Of a stretch of 32,367 bases of DNA, positions 23,636-30,005 are shown piece after piece; the stretch's first letter is position 1; every line of letters starts with the position of its first letter. The translations under genes and the position numbers were made by a program. The DNA comes from JBCCRV01 sp047619315 (GTDB taxonomy: Bacteria > Myxococcota_A > Polyangia > Polyangiales > Houyiibacteriaceae). Location: contig JBLHKB010000020.1 of NCBI GenBank assembly GCA_047619315.1, forward strand, positions 1 to 32,367. Reading direction: 5' to 3'. Under the pieces are notes generated by a model, which saw only the letters and a list, made by a program, of their open reading frames with translations, searched no databases and had not been told where the DNA came from.

Positions 23636-25171
23636 TTAGAGGGAGTTGAACCTGCGGCGACGGAGTACGACGAGGCAGATAAGAGCCCAGGGGGCGAGGT
23701 CCGGGCTTTGACCGCTAGCTGGGCGTGTCATGGAGCACCCTCCTCCATCGGGAGCGGCGCCCGCATCCCGGCTCGGTCCGACGTCGAATGCAGGCCCGGC
23801 GTCGAATGCAGGCCCAGCGTCGGTGACTCGGCCGGCGTCGACGGCTGGGCCGGCATCGCTTGGACCGGCATCTCCGCCCGGGGGAGCCGAAGCGCTGGGG
23901 TGGATTTGCGTGGTGTCGCAAGGGCCATCTCCGTCAAACTCGACGGCGCCGAGGTCGAACATTCCACTTCGCAGATTTCCACAGTAGTCGTCGCTCACGT
24001 TCTCGAGGGCTTCACCCATGTCGACAAAAGCGCTGCCGTCGACGAGGGCAAAATCGGCGCCTGCGGGGTCACGAAAAAAAGTCTCGAAGTCGGCGTCTTC
24101 GATGCGTAGATTTCCACGCTGGTCGCTCGTGGCGCCATCGCGATCGCGCATATTGCCCGAATGCAGGTTGCCAATGGCCGTGACGCGGGTGACTTCGAAG
24201 CGAAAGTCGATGCCTGCGGTATCGAAGAGCGTGTTGTGGGCGATCGTGCAGTCCACGCACTCGTTCACGTAGATGCCAACATCGCTGCAATGTAGAATGA
24301 TGTTGTTGCGCATGATGCCGCCGATGTGCTCGATAGAGCAGTCGCCACCTTCGCAGACAGGGTCCGGTCCGGTGCCGCCACCACCGAACGAGAGACCAAG
24401 ACGCGTACCACCGCTAAACTCCTGGGAGCACACGATGAGGTTACGCTCAAAGATCCCATCGCGACTGGTGCCCTTGAAAAAGGCGGCGTAGCTGACGTTG
24501 TTTCCCTGAGCTTTTTCGAAGTCGTGGATGTGGTTGGCGCGCACGACCCAGCGTCGGCCGCCAACGACGTCAATGGGAGTGACTGGGTTTGAGGTTTGGC
24601 GTGGCGCCGTGTTGTAAAAATGATTGCCGACGACGAGAACGTCGTCGGGAAAAGTAACAGAGTCGCCACCGCCGTTGCCTTTGATGTGCGCGTTGAAGTT
24701 GAACGCTTCGCAGTTCTGAATCACGACGCCATCGGCGTCGTTCACGATGTGCCATGCATGCTCGCAGCGCGAGTGATCGCTGCAGACGCCTTCGAGACGC
24801 AGGCCATCGAATGTCCAGTTGGCGTGAGCTGGAATGAAGCCTTCGACGAGGCCGCCTTCGGCGCCAAAACGAAGGTGCGCGCCGAGAGGCTCTTCGCTGC
24901 GAACGCGAATCGGACGCTCTCGCGTCCCCGCGATTCGTGTTCGGAGATTGCCAGCCACGTCGTAGTCGCCCGTTGCTAGAACGATGTCGTCGCCAGGTAT
25001 CGCATCTTCGAGGGCATCTCGGAGCGAGGAGGCATCGCTCACATCGACGCGGCGTTGGGCGCGAGCAGATGCTGCTGTGAAGGTCGATAAAACGAGAGAG
25101 ACGGCCAAAAAGAGACCTGTTGGAAGGGTTCGCACGGCCCAGAGTGCCTCCTTCGAGCGAATTGTGTCCAT
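23636..25171 (-). CDS. Exported right-handed beta-helix protein with Asp-Ala-Gly-rich stalk and MYXO-CTERM-like end
   Basis: A 511-residue protein from the ATG at 25171. A longer reading to 25396 is Cys/Arg-rich antisense of the S1 gene and is rejected. An in-frame GTG about 12 codons later would give a tidier signal peptide ending SARAQ. Residues about 45-400 form parallel beta-helix coils: LRDALEDAIPGDDIVLATGDY, VVGNHFYNTAPR, GIFERNLIVCSQ, IMRNNIILHCSDVGIYVNEC and CTIAHNTLFDTAG. This is the pectate-lyase/chondroitinase-B-like fold used by polysaccharide lyases and adhesins. Repeats of D(A/V)G follow at about 455-495. The end, CSMTRPASGQ plus a hydrophobic helix and LRRRR, resembles a MYXO-CTERM sorting signal. 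Likely surface-anchored; substrate not assignable. Confidence 0.8.
   Translation of the reverse strand: MDTIRSKEALWAVRTLPTGLFLAVSLVLSTFTAASARAQRRVDVSDASSLRDALEDAIPGDDIVLATGDYDVAGNLRTRIAGTRERPIRVRSEEPLGAHLRFGAEGGLVEGFIPAHANWTFDGLRLEGVCSDHSRCEHAWHIVNDADGVVIQNCEAFNFNAHIKGNGGGDSVTFPDDVLVVGNHFYNTAPRQTSNPVTPIDVVGGRRWVVRANHIHDFEKAQGNNVSYAAFFKGTSRDGIFERNLIVCSQEFSGGTRLGLSFGGGGTGPDPVCEGGDCSIEHIGGIMRNNIILHCSDVGIYVNECVDCTIAHNTLFDTAGIDFRFEVTRVTAIGNLHSGNMRDRDGATSDQRGNLRIEDADFETFFRDPAGADFALVDGSAFVDMGEALENVSDDYCGNLRSGMFDLGAVEFDGDGPCDTTQIHPSASAPPGGDAGPSDAGPAVDAGRVTDAGPAFDAGPAFDVGPSRDAGAAPDGGGCSMTRPASGQSPDLAPWALICLVVLRRRRFNSL
23782..23815 (-). repeat. 18-bp-period direct repeat encoding Asp-Ala-Gly units
   Basis: CGTCGAATGCAGGCCC occurs at 23782-23797 and again at 23800-23815. 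Related weaker copies flank it from about 23750 to 23875. They encode the DAGPAF-type stalk of the beta-helix protein. Confidence 0.75.
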
Positions 25172-25172
25172 C

Positions 25173-25183
25173 GCACGTCGTGC
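25173..25183. promoter_or_regulatory. Inverted repeat in the 42-nt divergent spacer between beta-helix and S1 genes
   Basis: GCACG-T-CGTGC is a perfect 5-bp inverted repeat just upstream of both divergent start codons. With so little space, the two promoters must overlap or lie within the neighbouring coding sequences. Its role as an operator is a guess. Confidence 0.25.
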
Positions 25184-25213
25184 ACGCAGACAATTGGGTG
25201 CTAGACCGCGCCG

Positions 25214-27043
25214 ATGACCGACGAACAGGTGAATCCCGAGGCTTCCGACGCCGTGACCTCCGAAGCCGCAGCCGCGGAGCCCGCTGTGCAGCCGAAGAGG
25301 CGTCAAAGCAAGGAAGAGGAAGAGGCCGCCGCAGCCGCGCCTACACCTGAGCCCGCAGCGGAACCAGCAGCAGCGCCTGTAGAGGCGCCTGTGCAAGCAG
25401 CACCTGTGGAGGCCGCTCCTGCAGCTCCACGTCCTCCTTCGAAGCCAGATCGTGGTCAGTTCGGTTCCCCACGCTCCCGCGGTCGAGACGGACGCAGCCC
25501 CCGTGGTGGCCGGAAAGTCGTTCGCGACGTGCCCAAAGAGGGTGGCGAGCGCACAGCCCCAGAGAAAAAGGTCGCGAGCAGCGCGGATGCCTGGAGCGCT
25601 AAGGGCGCGAAAGGCGCTGAAGAAGGAGGAGGAGGCTCCTCAAACTTTGCCGACCTCTTCGCGGATGTAGCCGTTCCTAAGAATGCGAGCTCCAGCGTTG
25701 GCGACAAAGTGACCGGCCTCGTCGTTCACGCGGGCCAAGATGGCGTCTTCATCGACCTCGGCGGCGCACGACAGCAGGCGTATTTCCCGACGGTCGACCT
25801 TCTTAATGAGAAGGGCGAGCTCACGATTAAAGCGGGAGACACGCTGACGGGTTTTGTTGTCCGCATCGATGACGGAACGCCCGTGCTCGGCAAGGGTCTC
25901 GGCAAGGGCACCACGATGTCCACAGACGAGCTCCGGGTCGCCATGGACGAGAAGATCCCCGTCCAGGGCAAAGTCAGCGGCGTCAACAAGGGAGGCGTCA
26001 GCGTCGATATCGGCGGGCTTCGCGGCTTCTGCCCCATTGGACAGCTCGAACTTCGCTACGTGAACGACGCGAGCATCTACCTGAACCAGACGCTCCCCTT
26101 CCACGTCATCGAGGTGAAGGGCGATCGCGACGTAGTTCTTTCGCGCCGCGCGATTCTTGAAGCGGAAAAGGCCGTGAACCAGGAAGCCCTCGCAGAGCGT
26201 TTGACGCCGGGCACACGCCTCAACGGCAAGATCGTTCGTGTTGTGGAGTTTGGCGCTTTCGTCGACCTCGGCGGTGTCGATGGCCTTATTCCGACGCGCG
26301 AACTCAGCTACGCGCGTCAGCGACCGGACGAGGTCGTCTCCGTCGGCCAGTCCGTCGAGGTAATGGTGCAAGAGGTGACAAAGAAGGGCGACGATCTTCG
26401 CATCACGCTCTCGCTCAAAGCCCTCGCCGACGACCCATGGGAGAATGTTGGGCACGCGGCGCCTTCCGGCACTGTGGTTCAGGGCACGGTTCGTCGCCTG
26501 ATGGACTTTGGTGCTTTCGTGGAGCTCGCTCCCGGCATCGAAGGCCTTCTCCATGTCTCGGAGCTCGGTGCGGGTGCACGTCATCCCTCAAGCTTCCTGA
26601 ATGTGGGACAGGAGCTCCTCGTGACCGTTCAGTCGGTGGATCCGAGCAAGAAACGGATCTCCCTCTCGCCTGCGCCCAAAGACGCCGCCATTGGCGCCCG
26701 CGTCACATCGGCGACGCTCACCGTCGGCGACGTGGTGAAGGTGACAGCGGAAGACCATCAGCAGTTTGGCATCTTCGTGCGCGTCGAAGGCGTTTCGGGC
26801 AAAGCAGGGCGTGGCCTGGTGCACAACCGCGAGCTTGGCATCGAGCATGGCGTGGACGTGAAGAAGGCGTTTCCCCTTGGAACGACCTTCGATGCGAAGG
26901 TCATCGATACGACACGACTCGCGCTCAGCGTGAAGGCGATCGCCGAAGATGAAGCACGCGCGACGGTGAAAGAATACCAGGACGCGTCTCAGACCAAGAG
27001 CATGGGCACCTTCGCGGACCTCCTGAAGAAGATGCAAAGCTAA
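25214..27043 (+). CDS. Multi-S1-domain RNA-binding protein (ribosomal protein S1-like)
   Basis: A 609-residue protein. Residues 1-160 are disordered, Ala/Pro/Glu-rich and then Arg/Gly-rich (GSPRSRGRDGRSPRGG). Five S1-type OB folds follow: about 162-225 (GDKVTGLVVHAGQDGVFIDL), 247-315 (VQGKVSGVNKGGVSVDIGG), 333-402 (LNGKIVRVVEFGAFVDLGG), 418-486 (VQGTVRRLMDFGAFVELAPG) and a divergent one at 500-575. The C-terminus ends GTFADLLKKMQS. S1 repeats bind single-stranded RNA, and S1 itself brings mRNA to the 30S subunit. This could be the ribosomal S1 or a paralogue: the usual six-domain layout is not met. The gene is followed 128 nt later by the L32-like/L36 genes, which supports a translation role. 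Confidence 0.88.
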   Translation: MTDEQVNPEASDAVTSEAAAAEPAVQPKRRQSKEEEEAAAAAPTPEPAAEPAAAPVEAPVQAAPVEAAPAAPRPPSKPDRGQFGSPRSRGRDGRSPRGGRKVVRDVPKEGGERTAPEKKVASSADAWSAKGAKGAEEGGGGSSNFADLFADVAVPKNASSSVGDKVTGLVVHAGQDGVFIDLGGARQQAYFPTVDLLNEKGELTIKAGDTLTGFVVRIDDGTPVLGKGLGKGTTMSTDELRVAMDEKIPVQGKVSGVNKGGVSVDIGGLRGFCPIGQLELRYVNDASIYLNQTLPFHVIEVKGDRDVVLSRRAILEAEKAVNQEALAERLTPGTRLNGKIVRVVEFGAFVDLGGVDGLIPTRELSYARQRPDEVVSVGQSVEVMVQEVTKKGDDLRITLSLKALADDPWENVGHAAPSGTVVQGTVRRLMDFGAFVELAPGIEGLLHVSELGAGARHPSSFLNVGQELLVTVQSVDPSKKRISLSPAPKDAAIGARVTSATLTVGDVVKVTAEDHQQFGIFVRVEGVSGKAGRGLVHNRELGIEHGVDVKKAFPLGTTFDAKVIDTTRLALSVKAIAEDEARATVKEYQDASQTKSMGTFADLLKKMQS

Positions 27044-27050
27044 GTAACTA

Positions 27051-27079
27051 TTGGATTAATTAGGGCCAGCGTGGAGAAT
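27051..27079 (+). promoter_or_regulatory. Possible promoter upstream of the L32-like/rpmJ genes
   Basis: An A/T-rich patch after the S1-gene stop contains TTGGAT and, 17 nt later, GAGAAT, a weak sigma70-like pair. The leader to the ATG at 27172 would be about 85 nt. A good AAGAGGA Shine-Dalgarno is at 27162-27168. The match is weak and there may be readthrough from the S1 gene instead. Confidence 0.3.
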
Positions 27080-27171
27080 GCATCGTTTTTGATCGCATTT
27101 TCGATTGCGCGAGATGGGCGGGCGGCTTACTACTCCGGCCCCCAGGGTAAGGCCCTAAGGGAAGAGGAATT

Positions 27172-27363
27172 ATGGCAGTCCCCAAAAGAAGGAAATCCCG
27201 CATGCGACGGGATCAGCGACGCGCACACCACGACAAAGTGGCAGCGCCGACGCTCGTTGAAGTTGAGTACAATGGCCAGACCATTGTCATTCCACGGCGC
27301 CTTGCAAAGGCTCTCCCATACTTGACCGAGCGAGAGCTGCGGAATTTAGGAGTAGAACTGTGA
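27172..27363 (+). CDS. rpmF: Ribosomal protein L32-like protein without the zinc ribbon
   Basis: A 63-residue basic protein. The first 30 residues, MAVPKRRKSRMRRDQRRAHH then KVAAPTLVE, match the N-terminal tail of bacterial ribosomal protein bL32. bL32 normally continues with a CxxC...CxxC zinc ribbon or its Cys-free equivalent ending near an aromatic GYY. Here the remainder has no Cys and reads YNGQTIVIPRRLAKALPYL then TERELRNLGVEL, which looks helical and unlike bL32. Length is normal for L32. A Shine-Dalgarno AAGAGGA precedes the ATG. The TGA overlaps the rpmJ GTG start (GTGA), so both ribosomal genes should be translated together. It could be a divergent bL32, a paralogue, or a chimera. 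Confidence 0.68.
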   Translation: MAVPKRRKSRMRRDQRRAHHDKVAAPTLVEVEYNGQTIVIPRRLAKALPYLTERELRNLGVEL

Positions 27364-27503
27364 AGGTCGTAAACTCGCTGAAGAGCGCAAAGAACCGTCA
27401 CCCTGACTGCCGCGTCGTTCGTCGTCGCGGGAAGGTCTTCGTGATCTGCAAGTCCAACCCACGCTTCAAGGCTCGCCAGGGCGGCACGTCCAAGAAGAAG
27501 TGA
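27360..27503 (+). CDS. rpmJ: Ribosomal protein bL36
   Basis: A 47-residue basic protein with a GTG start, too short for ordinary ORF cut-offs. The sequence MKVVNSLKSAKNRHPDCRVV followed by RRRGKVFVICKSNPRFKARQ is unmistakably bL36 of the long NSLK type, a structural protein of the 50S subunit near the GTPase centre. Zn-binding L36 uses three Cys and one His; here only Cys17 and Cys30 remain and the other two positions are not ligands. The tail GGTSKKK is extra. It overlaps the L32-like gene by 4 nt and is followed by hairpins including a strong terminator. Confidence 0.93.
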   Translation: MKVVNSLKSAKNRHPDCRVVRRRGKVFVICKSNPRFKARQGGTSKKK

Positions 27504-27506
27504 ACT

Positions 27507-27548
27507 TTCGTTCGTCCCGTCCTCACTGAGGGCAAGTGAGGCGAACGA
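27507..27548 (+). other. Imperfect hairpin directly after rpmJ
   Basis: CCTCACT (27521-27527) pairs with AGTGAGG (27535-27541). Outside it TCGTTCG (from 27508) can pair with CGAACGA (27542-27548) across a one-sided TCCCGT bulge. It precedes the terminator at 27558 and could protect the mRNA end or act with it. No T-tract follows directly. Confidence 0.4.
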
Positions 27549-27557
27549 GAATAGAAT

Positions 27558-27589
27558 AAAGGCGTGGGCTTAGGCTCGCGCCTTTTTTT
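27558..27589 (+). terminator. Intrinsic terminator after rpmJ
   Basis: AAAGGCGTGGGC - TTAG - GCTCGCGCCTTT forms a 12-bp stem with two G-T pairs, and a run of seven T begins at the end of the stem. This is the clearest rho-independent terminator in the window. It separates the ribosomal-protein genes from the thioesterase. Confidence 0.85.
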
Positions 27590-27640
27590 GTTTTGTTTCG
27601 GCGCGTGTTAGCGATGCCCCGCGACTGCGACTGAGTGCTG

Positions 27641-28408
27641 ATGACTCTTCAAGAGCGCTGGACGCAGGACAAAGATCGTTTTCACTTCGATGTTCCCGAG
27701 GGCTGGCGCCAGGGTCGGTCGGTGTTTGGCGGCCTCACCGTAGCCCTCGGAGCGGCTCTTGGGGCGCGGTTGAGTTCGCGGCGTCTGCGAACGGTTCAGG
27801 CGCAGCTCCTGGGCCCCGTCAGCGCTGGAAGACTCACCGGCACCGCGCGTGTCCTGCGTGAAGGAAAGACGACGACCTTCGTTCACGTAGAGCTCTCCCA
27901 GGAATCGAGCCTTCGAGCACAGGTGAGTCTCGTGTTCATTCAAGGGCGTGAGCGTTCGATCCGAATCGAAGGCCCTGTGGCGCCCGAGTGGGCGGAGCCC
28001 ACGACTCTTCCAAAGATGCCGTACATCGCTGGAATCACGCCGGAGTTCACGGACAAGGCGGACTTCTATTTCGCCGAGGGCACGCTTCCATTCCAAGGCG
28101 GTCCAGATGCTCGCCTCGGTGGATACATACGATTCAAGGACACAGCGGGGGCTTCTCCAGCGGAGTTGCAGCTGATGCTCCTGGATGCATGGCCCTGCCC
28201 CTCGATCTTGCGGCTCAGCGCGCCTGCTTTCGCCAGTACCGTGACGTGGACGGCGCATCTCCTGGGTGATTCCGCGCCAGGCTTTCATCGCTTTCGCGAC
28301 GAGACGCTCGCGGGGAACGACGGATTCTCAACGACCCTCGGGCACATGTGGGACTCCAAGGGCAAGCATGTTGCGGTGACGGAGCAAACAGCTGTGATCT
28401 TCGACTGA
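27641..28408 (+). CDS. Double-hotdog thioesterase-superfamily protein (acyl-CoA thioesterase-like)
   Basis: A 255-residue protein with the layout of the TesB-like/4HBT_3 double-hotdog family: PEGWRQGRSVFGGLTVALGAALGA in the first hotdog, VQAQLLGPVSAGRLTGTARVLREGKTT and VHVELSQ. The second hotdog contains GGYIRFKDT, ELQLMLLDAWPCPSIL and TVTWTAHLL. The family hydrolyses acyl-CoA thioesters of medium or long chains, in the cytoplasm. The Asp of LLDAWPCP aligns with the usual catalytic Asp position. The ATG at 27641 is preferred; a GTG six nt earlier would add two residues. The stop codon lies inside a tandem 22-bp duplication. Stand-alone gene after the terminator. Confidence 0.85.
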   Translation: MTLQERWTQDKDRFHFDVPEGWRQGRSVFGGLTVALGAALGARLSSRRLRTVQAQLLGPVSAGRLTGTARVLREGKTTTFVHVELSQESSLRAQVSLVFIQGRERSIRIEGPVAPEWAEPTTLPKMPYIAGITPEFTDKADFYFAEGTLPFQGGPDARLGGYIRFKDTAGASPAELQLMLLDAWPCPSILRLSAPAFASTVTWTAHLLGDSAPGFHRFRDETLAGNDGFSTTLGHMWDSKGKHVAVTEQTAVIFD

Positions 28409-28442
28409 GGGCACTTTGTTCTTCGACTGAGGGCACTTTGTT
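28399..28442 (+). repeat. Perfect tandem duplication of 22 bp spanning the thioesterase stop
   Basis: The unit CTTCGACTGAGGGCACTTTGTT is at 28399-28420 and again, identically, at 28421-28442, followed by five bases of a third copy. The first copy contains the TGA stop (28406-28408). Perfect identity suggests a recent slippage or duplication event. Confidence 0.92.
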
Positions 28443-28505
28443 CTTCGTGGAAGATATCAGGTGATCGCGACCTAACGGCGACGAGGCCTGACGGCAGCGG
28501 CCTCG

Positions 28506-28732
28506 ATGATGACCTTGGAGCCCATCGATGGGGTCGTGGCGTCCGTTGCAACGGATGTGGTTCGAAACGGCAACGTCTGGGAGTTTCGTTTTCAGGGCGT
28601 CCCGCTGGTCATTGTTACAGACGAGCGCGCCGACCGTATGCGTATCGTCGCACCCGTGGCGCGTATCGTCGCTCTGACACCGATCAGCACCGCGCCATTC
28701 TCGCGGCGAACTTCCACACGCAGCGCTCCTAA
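28506..28732 (+). pseudogene. Frameshifted, truncated remnant of an unidentified gene
   Basis: In one frame 28506-28670 reads as plausible protein: DGVVASVATDVVRNGNVWEF, then RFQGVPLVIVTDERADRMRI and VAPVA. From about 28676 good protein (DTDQHRAILAANFHT) continues in a different frame, which stops at 28730. In the first frame the same stretch becomes Ser/Thr/Arg-rich noise. This fits a frameshift near 28641-28675, where a 12-nt direct repeat (GCGTATCGTCGC at 28640 and 28661) could have mediated it. Even after repair the reading frame ends early, next to the convergent kinase end at 28729. I recall similar N-terminal and ANFHTALDARYA patterns in small YbjN/T3SS-chaperone-like proteins, but this identification is weak. 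A sequencing error can explain the shift, not the truncation. Confidence 0.6.
28640..28672 (+). repeat. 12-bp direct repeat inside the gene remnant
   Basis: GCGTATCGTCGC occurs at 28640-28651 and 28661-28672, 21 nt apart, in the interval where the reading frame changes. Confidence 0.8.
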
Positions 28733-29883
28733 GCGGCGGTGTGTTCCACCGTGGGAACGGACTCGGCCTGGCGCTTACCGACGTGCAGTTGCGCAGCGAG
28801 GGACCGCTCGATGCGCGCGCGCTCGGGGACGTACATGGCTAACGCACGGCTCAGCGCTCGAGCGTTGGGAAAGCGATAGCTCTTGTCGCGGGCGAGCATA
28901 CGCGCGATGACAGCATCGAGGTCGCGGCTTACGCGTGGACAGACTAGGCCAACGCGCGGCGCGTCTTCGCGAATGATGCGGCGAAGAAGATTGGTCACCG
29001 TCGAACCGCTGAACGGCATGCGGCCAGCGAGGGCTTCGAAGACCACGATGCCGAGGCCAAAGATATCGGCGCGGCCGTCTACATCAGGGTCGCCGGACGC
29101 TTGTTCGGGCGAGACATAGCTGGGAGTCCCGAAGACGCGACCGCGCTCGCGGCGGCGCTCGTCCTCCGGCGCGGTGTCCGAAGCACAGACGCCGAAGTCG
29201 AGAAGGTAGACACGAAGATCTCCCTTAAGGTCGCGGTCCAGGATGATGTGCTCAGGCTTGACGTCTCGGTGGATGTAGCCTTGAGCGTGCGCTGTATGCA
29301 GCACGTCAGCGACGCGCAGGGCGATGATGAGAGTCTCGGCAACGCCAAGGGTTCCCATGCGACGTAGCAAGCGGTTCATCGCCTCGCCACGGATGCGCTC
29401 CATCACCAAGTAGGGTGTCGCATCATCGAGGGTGCCCTCGTCAAGCACGTTGACGACGGCGGGATGGTGGACATTGCGGGCGACCTCAACTTCGCGGCGA
29501 AGCCGGCGACCAAGATCTGGGTGGCCCGCGTAGACGGGTCGTAGGGTCTTGACCACGATGGAGTGACCGTCCGAGAGGCGCTCACCTTCGAAGACCACCC
29601 CGGTGCCGCCGACACCAATGCATGCGCCCAAGCGGTAGCGACCGTCGAGGACGGTGCCGCGCAGCTCAGATCGCTCGTCGGAAGACATGTTGAGAACATC
29701 GGCAAACGGCCTTCCCAGGTCAAAAAAACGACAGAGCGGAATCACCTCCGCTTCGCCGCCGATGGTGTATTCGGGGCGTGTGAGCGAGGGTAGAACCGCG
29801 GAATGCAGCGTCTGCGCGAAGGCGTCGGACGTGCTGAAGCAAGCCGAGGAATGGGGCACTCGAAGAGGAATAAGCTCCGCCAT
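28729..29883 (-). CDS. Cytoplasmic Ser/Thr protein kinase (Pkn2 type)
   Basis: A 384-residue kinase from the ATG at 29883. The kinase domain covers about residues 80-345 with glycine loop CIGVGGTGVVFEG, Lys112 (IVVKTLRP), HRDVKPEH (205-212), DFG (229-231) and SPEQA. The C-terminus (RARIERSLAAQLHVGKRQAE) has no transmembrane helix or sensor domain, so it should be soluble. About 65 residues precede the domain (MAELIPLRVPHSSACFS...). They have ordinary codon use but no known domain; an ATG at 29688 would remove them and cannot be excluded. The gene converges on the remnant at 28506 and lies 122 nt from the methyltransferase gene, same strand. Confidence 0.88.
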   Translation of the reverse strand: MAELIPLRVPHSSACFSTSDAFAQTLHSAVLPSLTRPEYTIGGEAEVIPLCRFFDLGRPFADVLNMSSDERSELRGTVLDGRYRLGACIGVGGTGVVFEGERLSDGHSIVVKTLRPVYAGHPDLGRRLRREVEVARNVHHPAVVNVLDEGTLDDATPYLVMERIRGEAMNRLLRRMGTLGVAETLIIALRVADVLHTAHAQGYIHRDVKPEHIILDRDLKGDLRVYLLDFGVCASDTAPEDERRRERGRVFGTPSYVSPEQASGDPDVDGRADIFGLGIVVFEALAGRMPFSGSTVTNLLRRIIREDAPRVGLVCPRVSRDLDAVIARMLARDKSYRFPNARALSRALAMYVPERARIERSLAAQLHVGKRQAESVPTVEHTAA

Positions 29884-30005
29884 CCGAGTTAAGAACGACT
29901 GCCCCCGCGGTTCTTGTACGCCTGGCAAACTAGCCAAGTGTTCCGAATTTCAGGAGCGAGAACTCAGACCACGGCGAAGGCGCAAGCTGACGCCGCTCGG
30001 CGAAC

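Noticed and set aside
23740..23880. Possible CRISPR-like or satellite repeat
   Set aside because: Period of about 18 nt inside a coding frame with Asp-Ala-Gly periodicity; no spacers.
25172..25396. N-terminal extension of the beta-helix protein
   Set aside because: Cys/Arg-rich, runs antisense through the start of the S1 gene; a normal signal peptide begins at 25171.
25640..26584. 314-residue minus-strand frame inside the S1 gene
   Set aside because: Antisense to conserved S1 repeats; composition is not protein-like.
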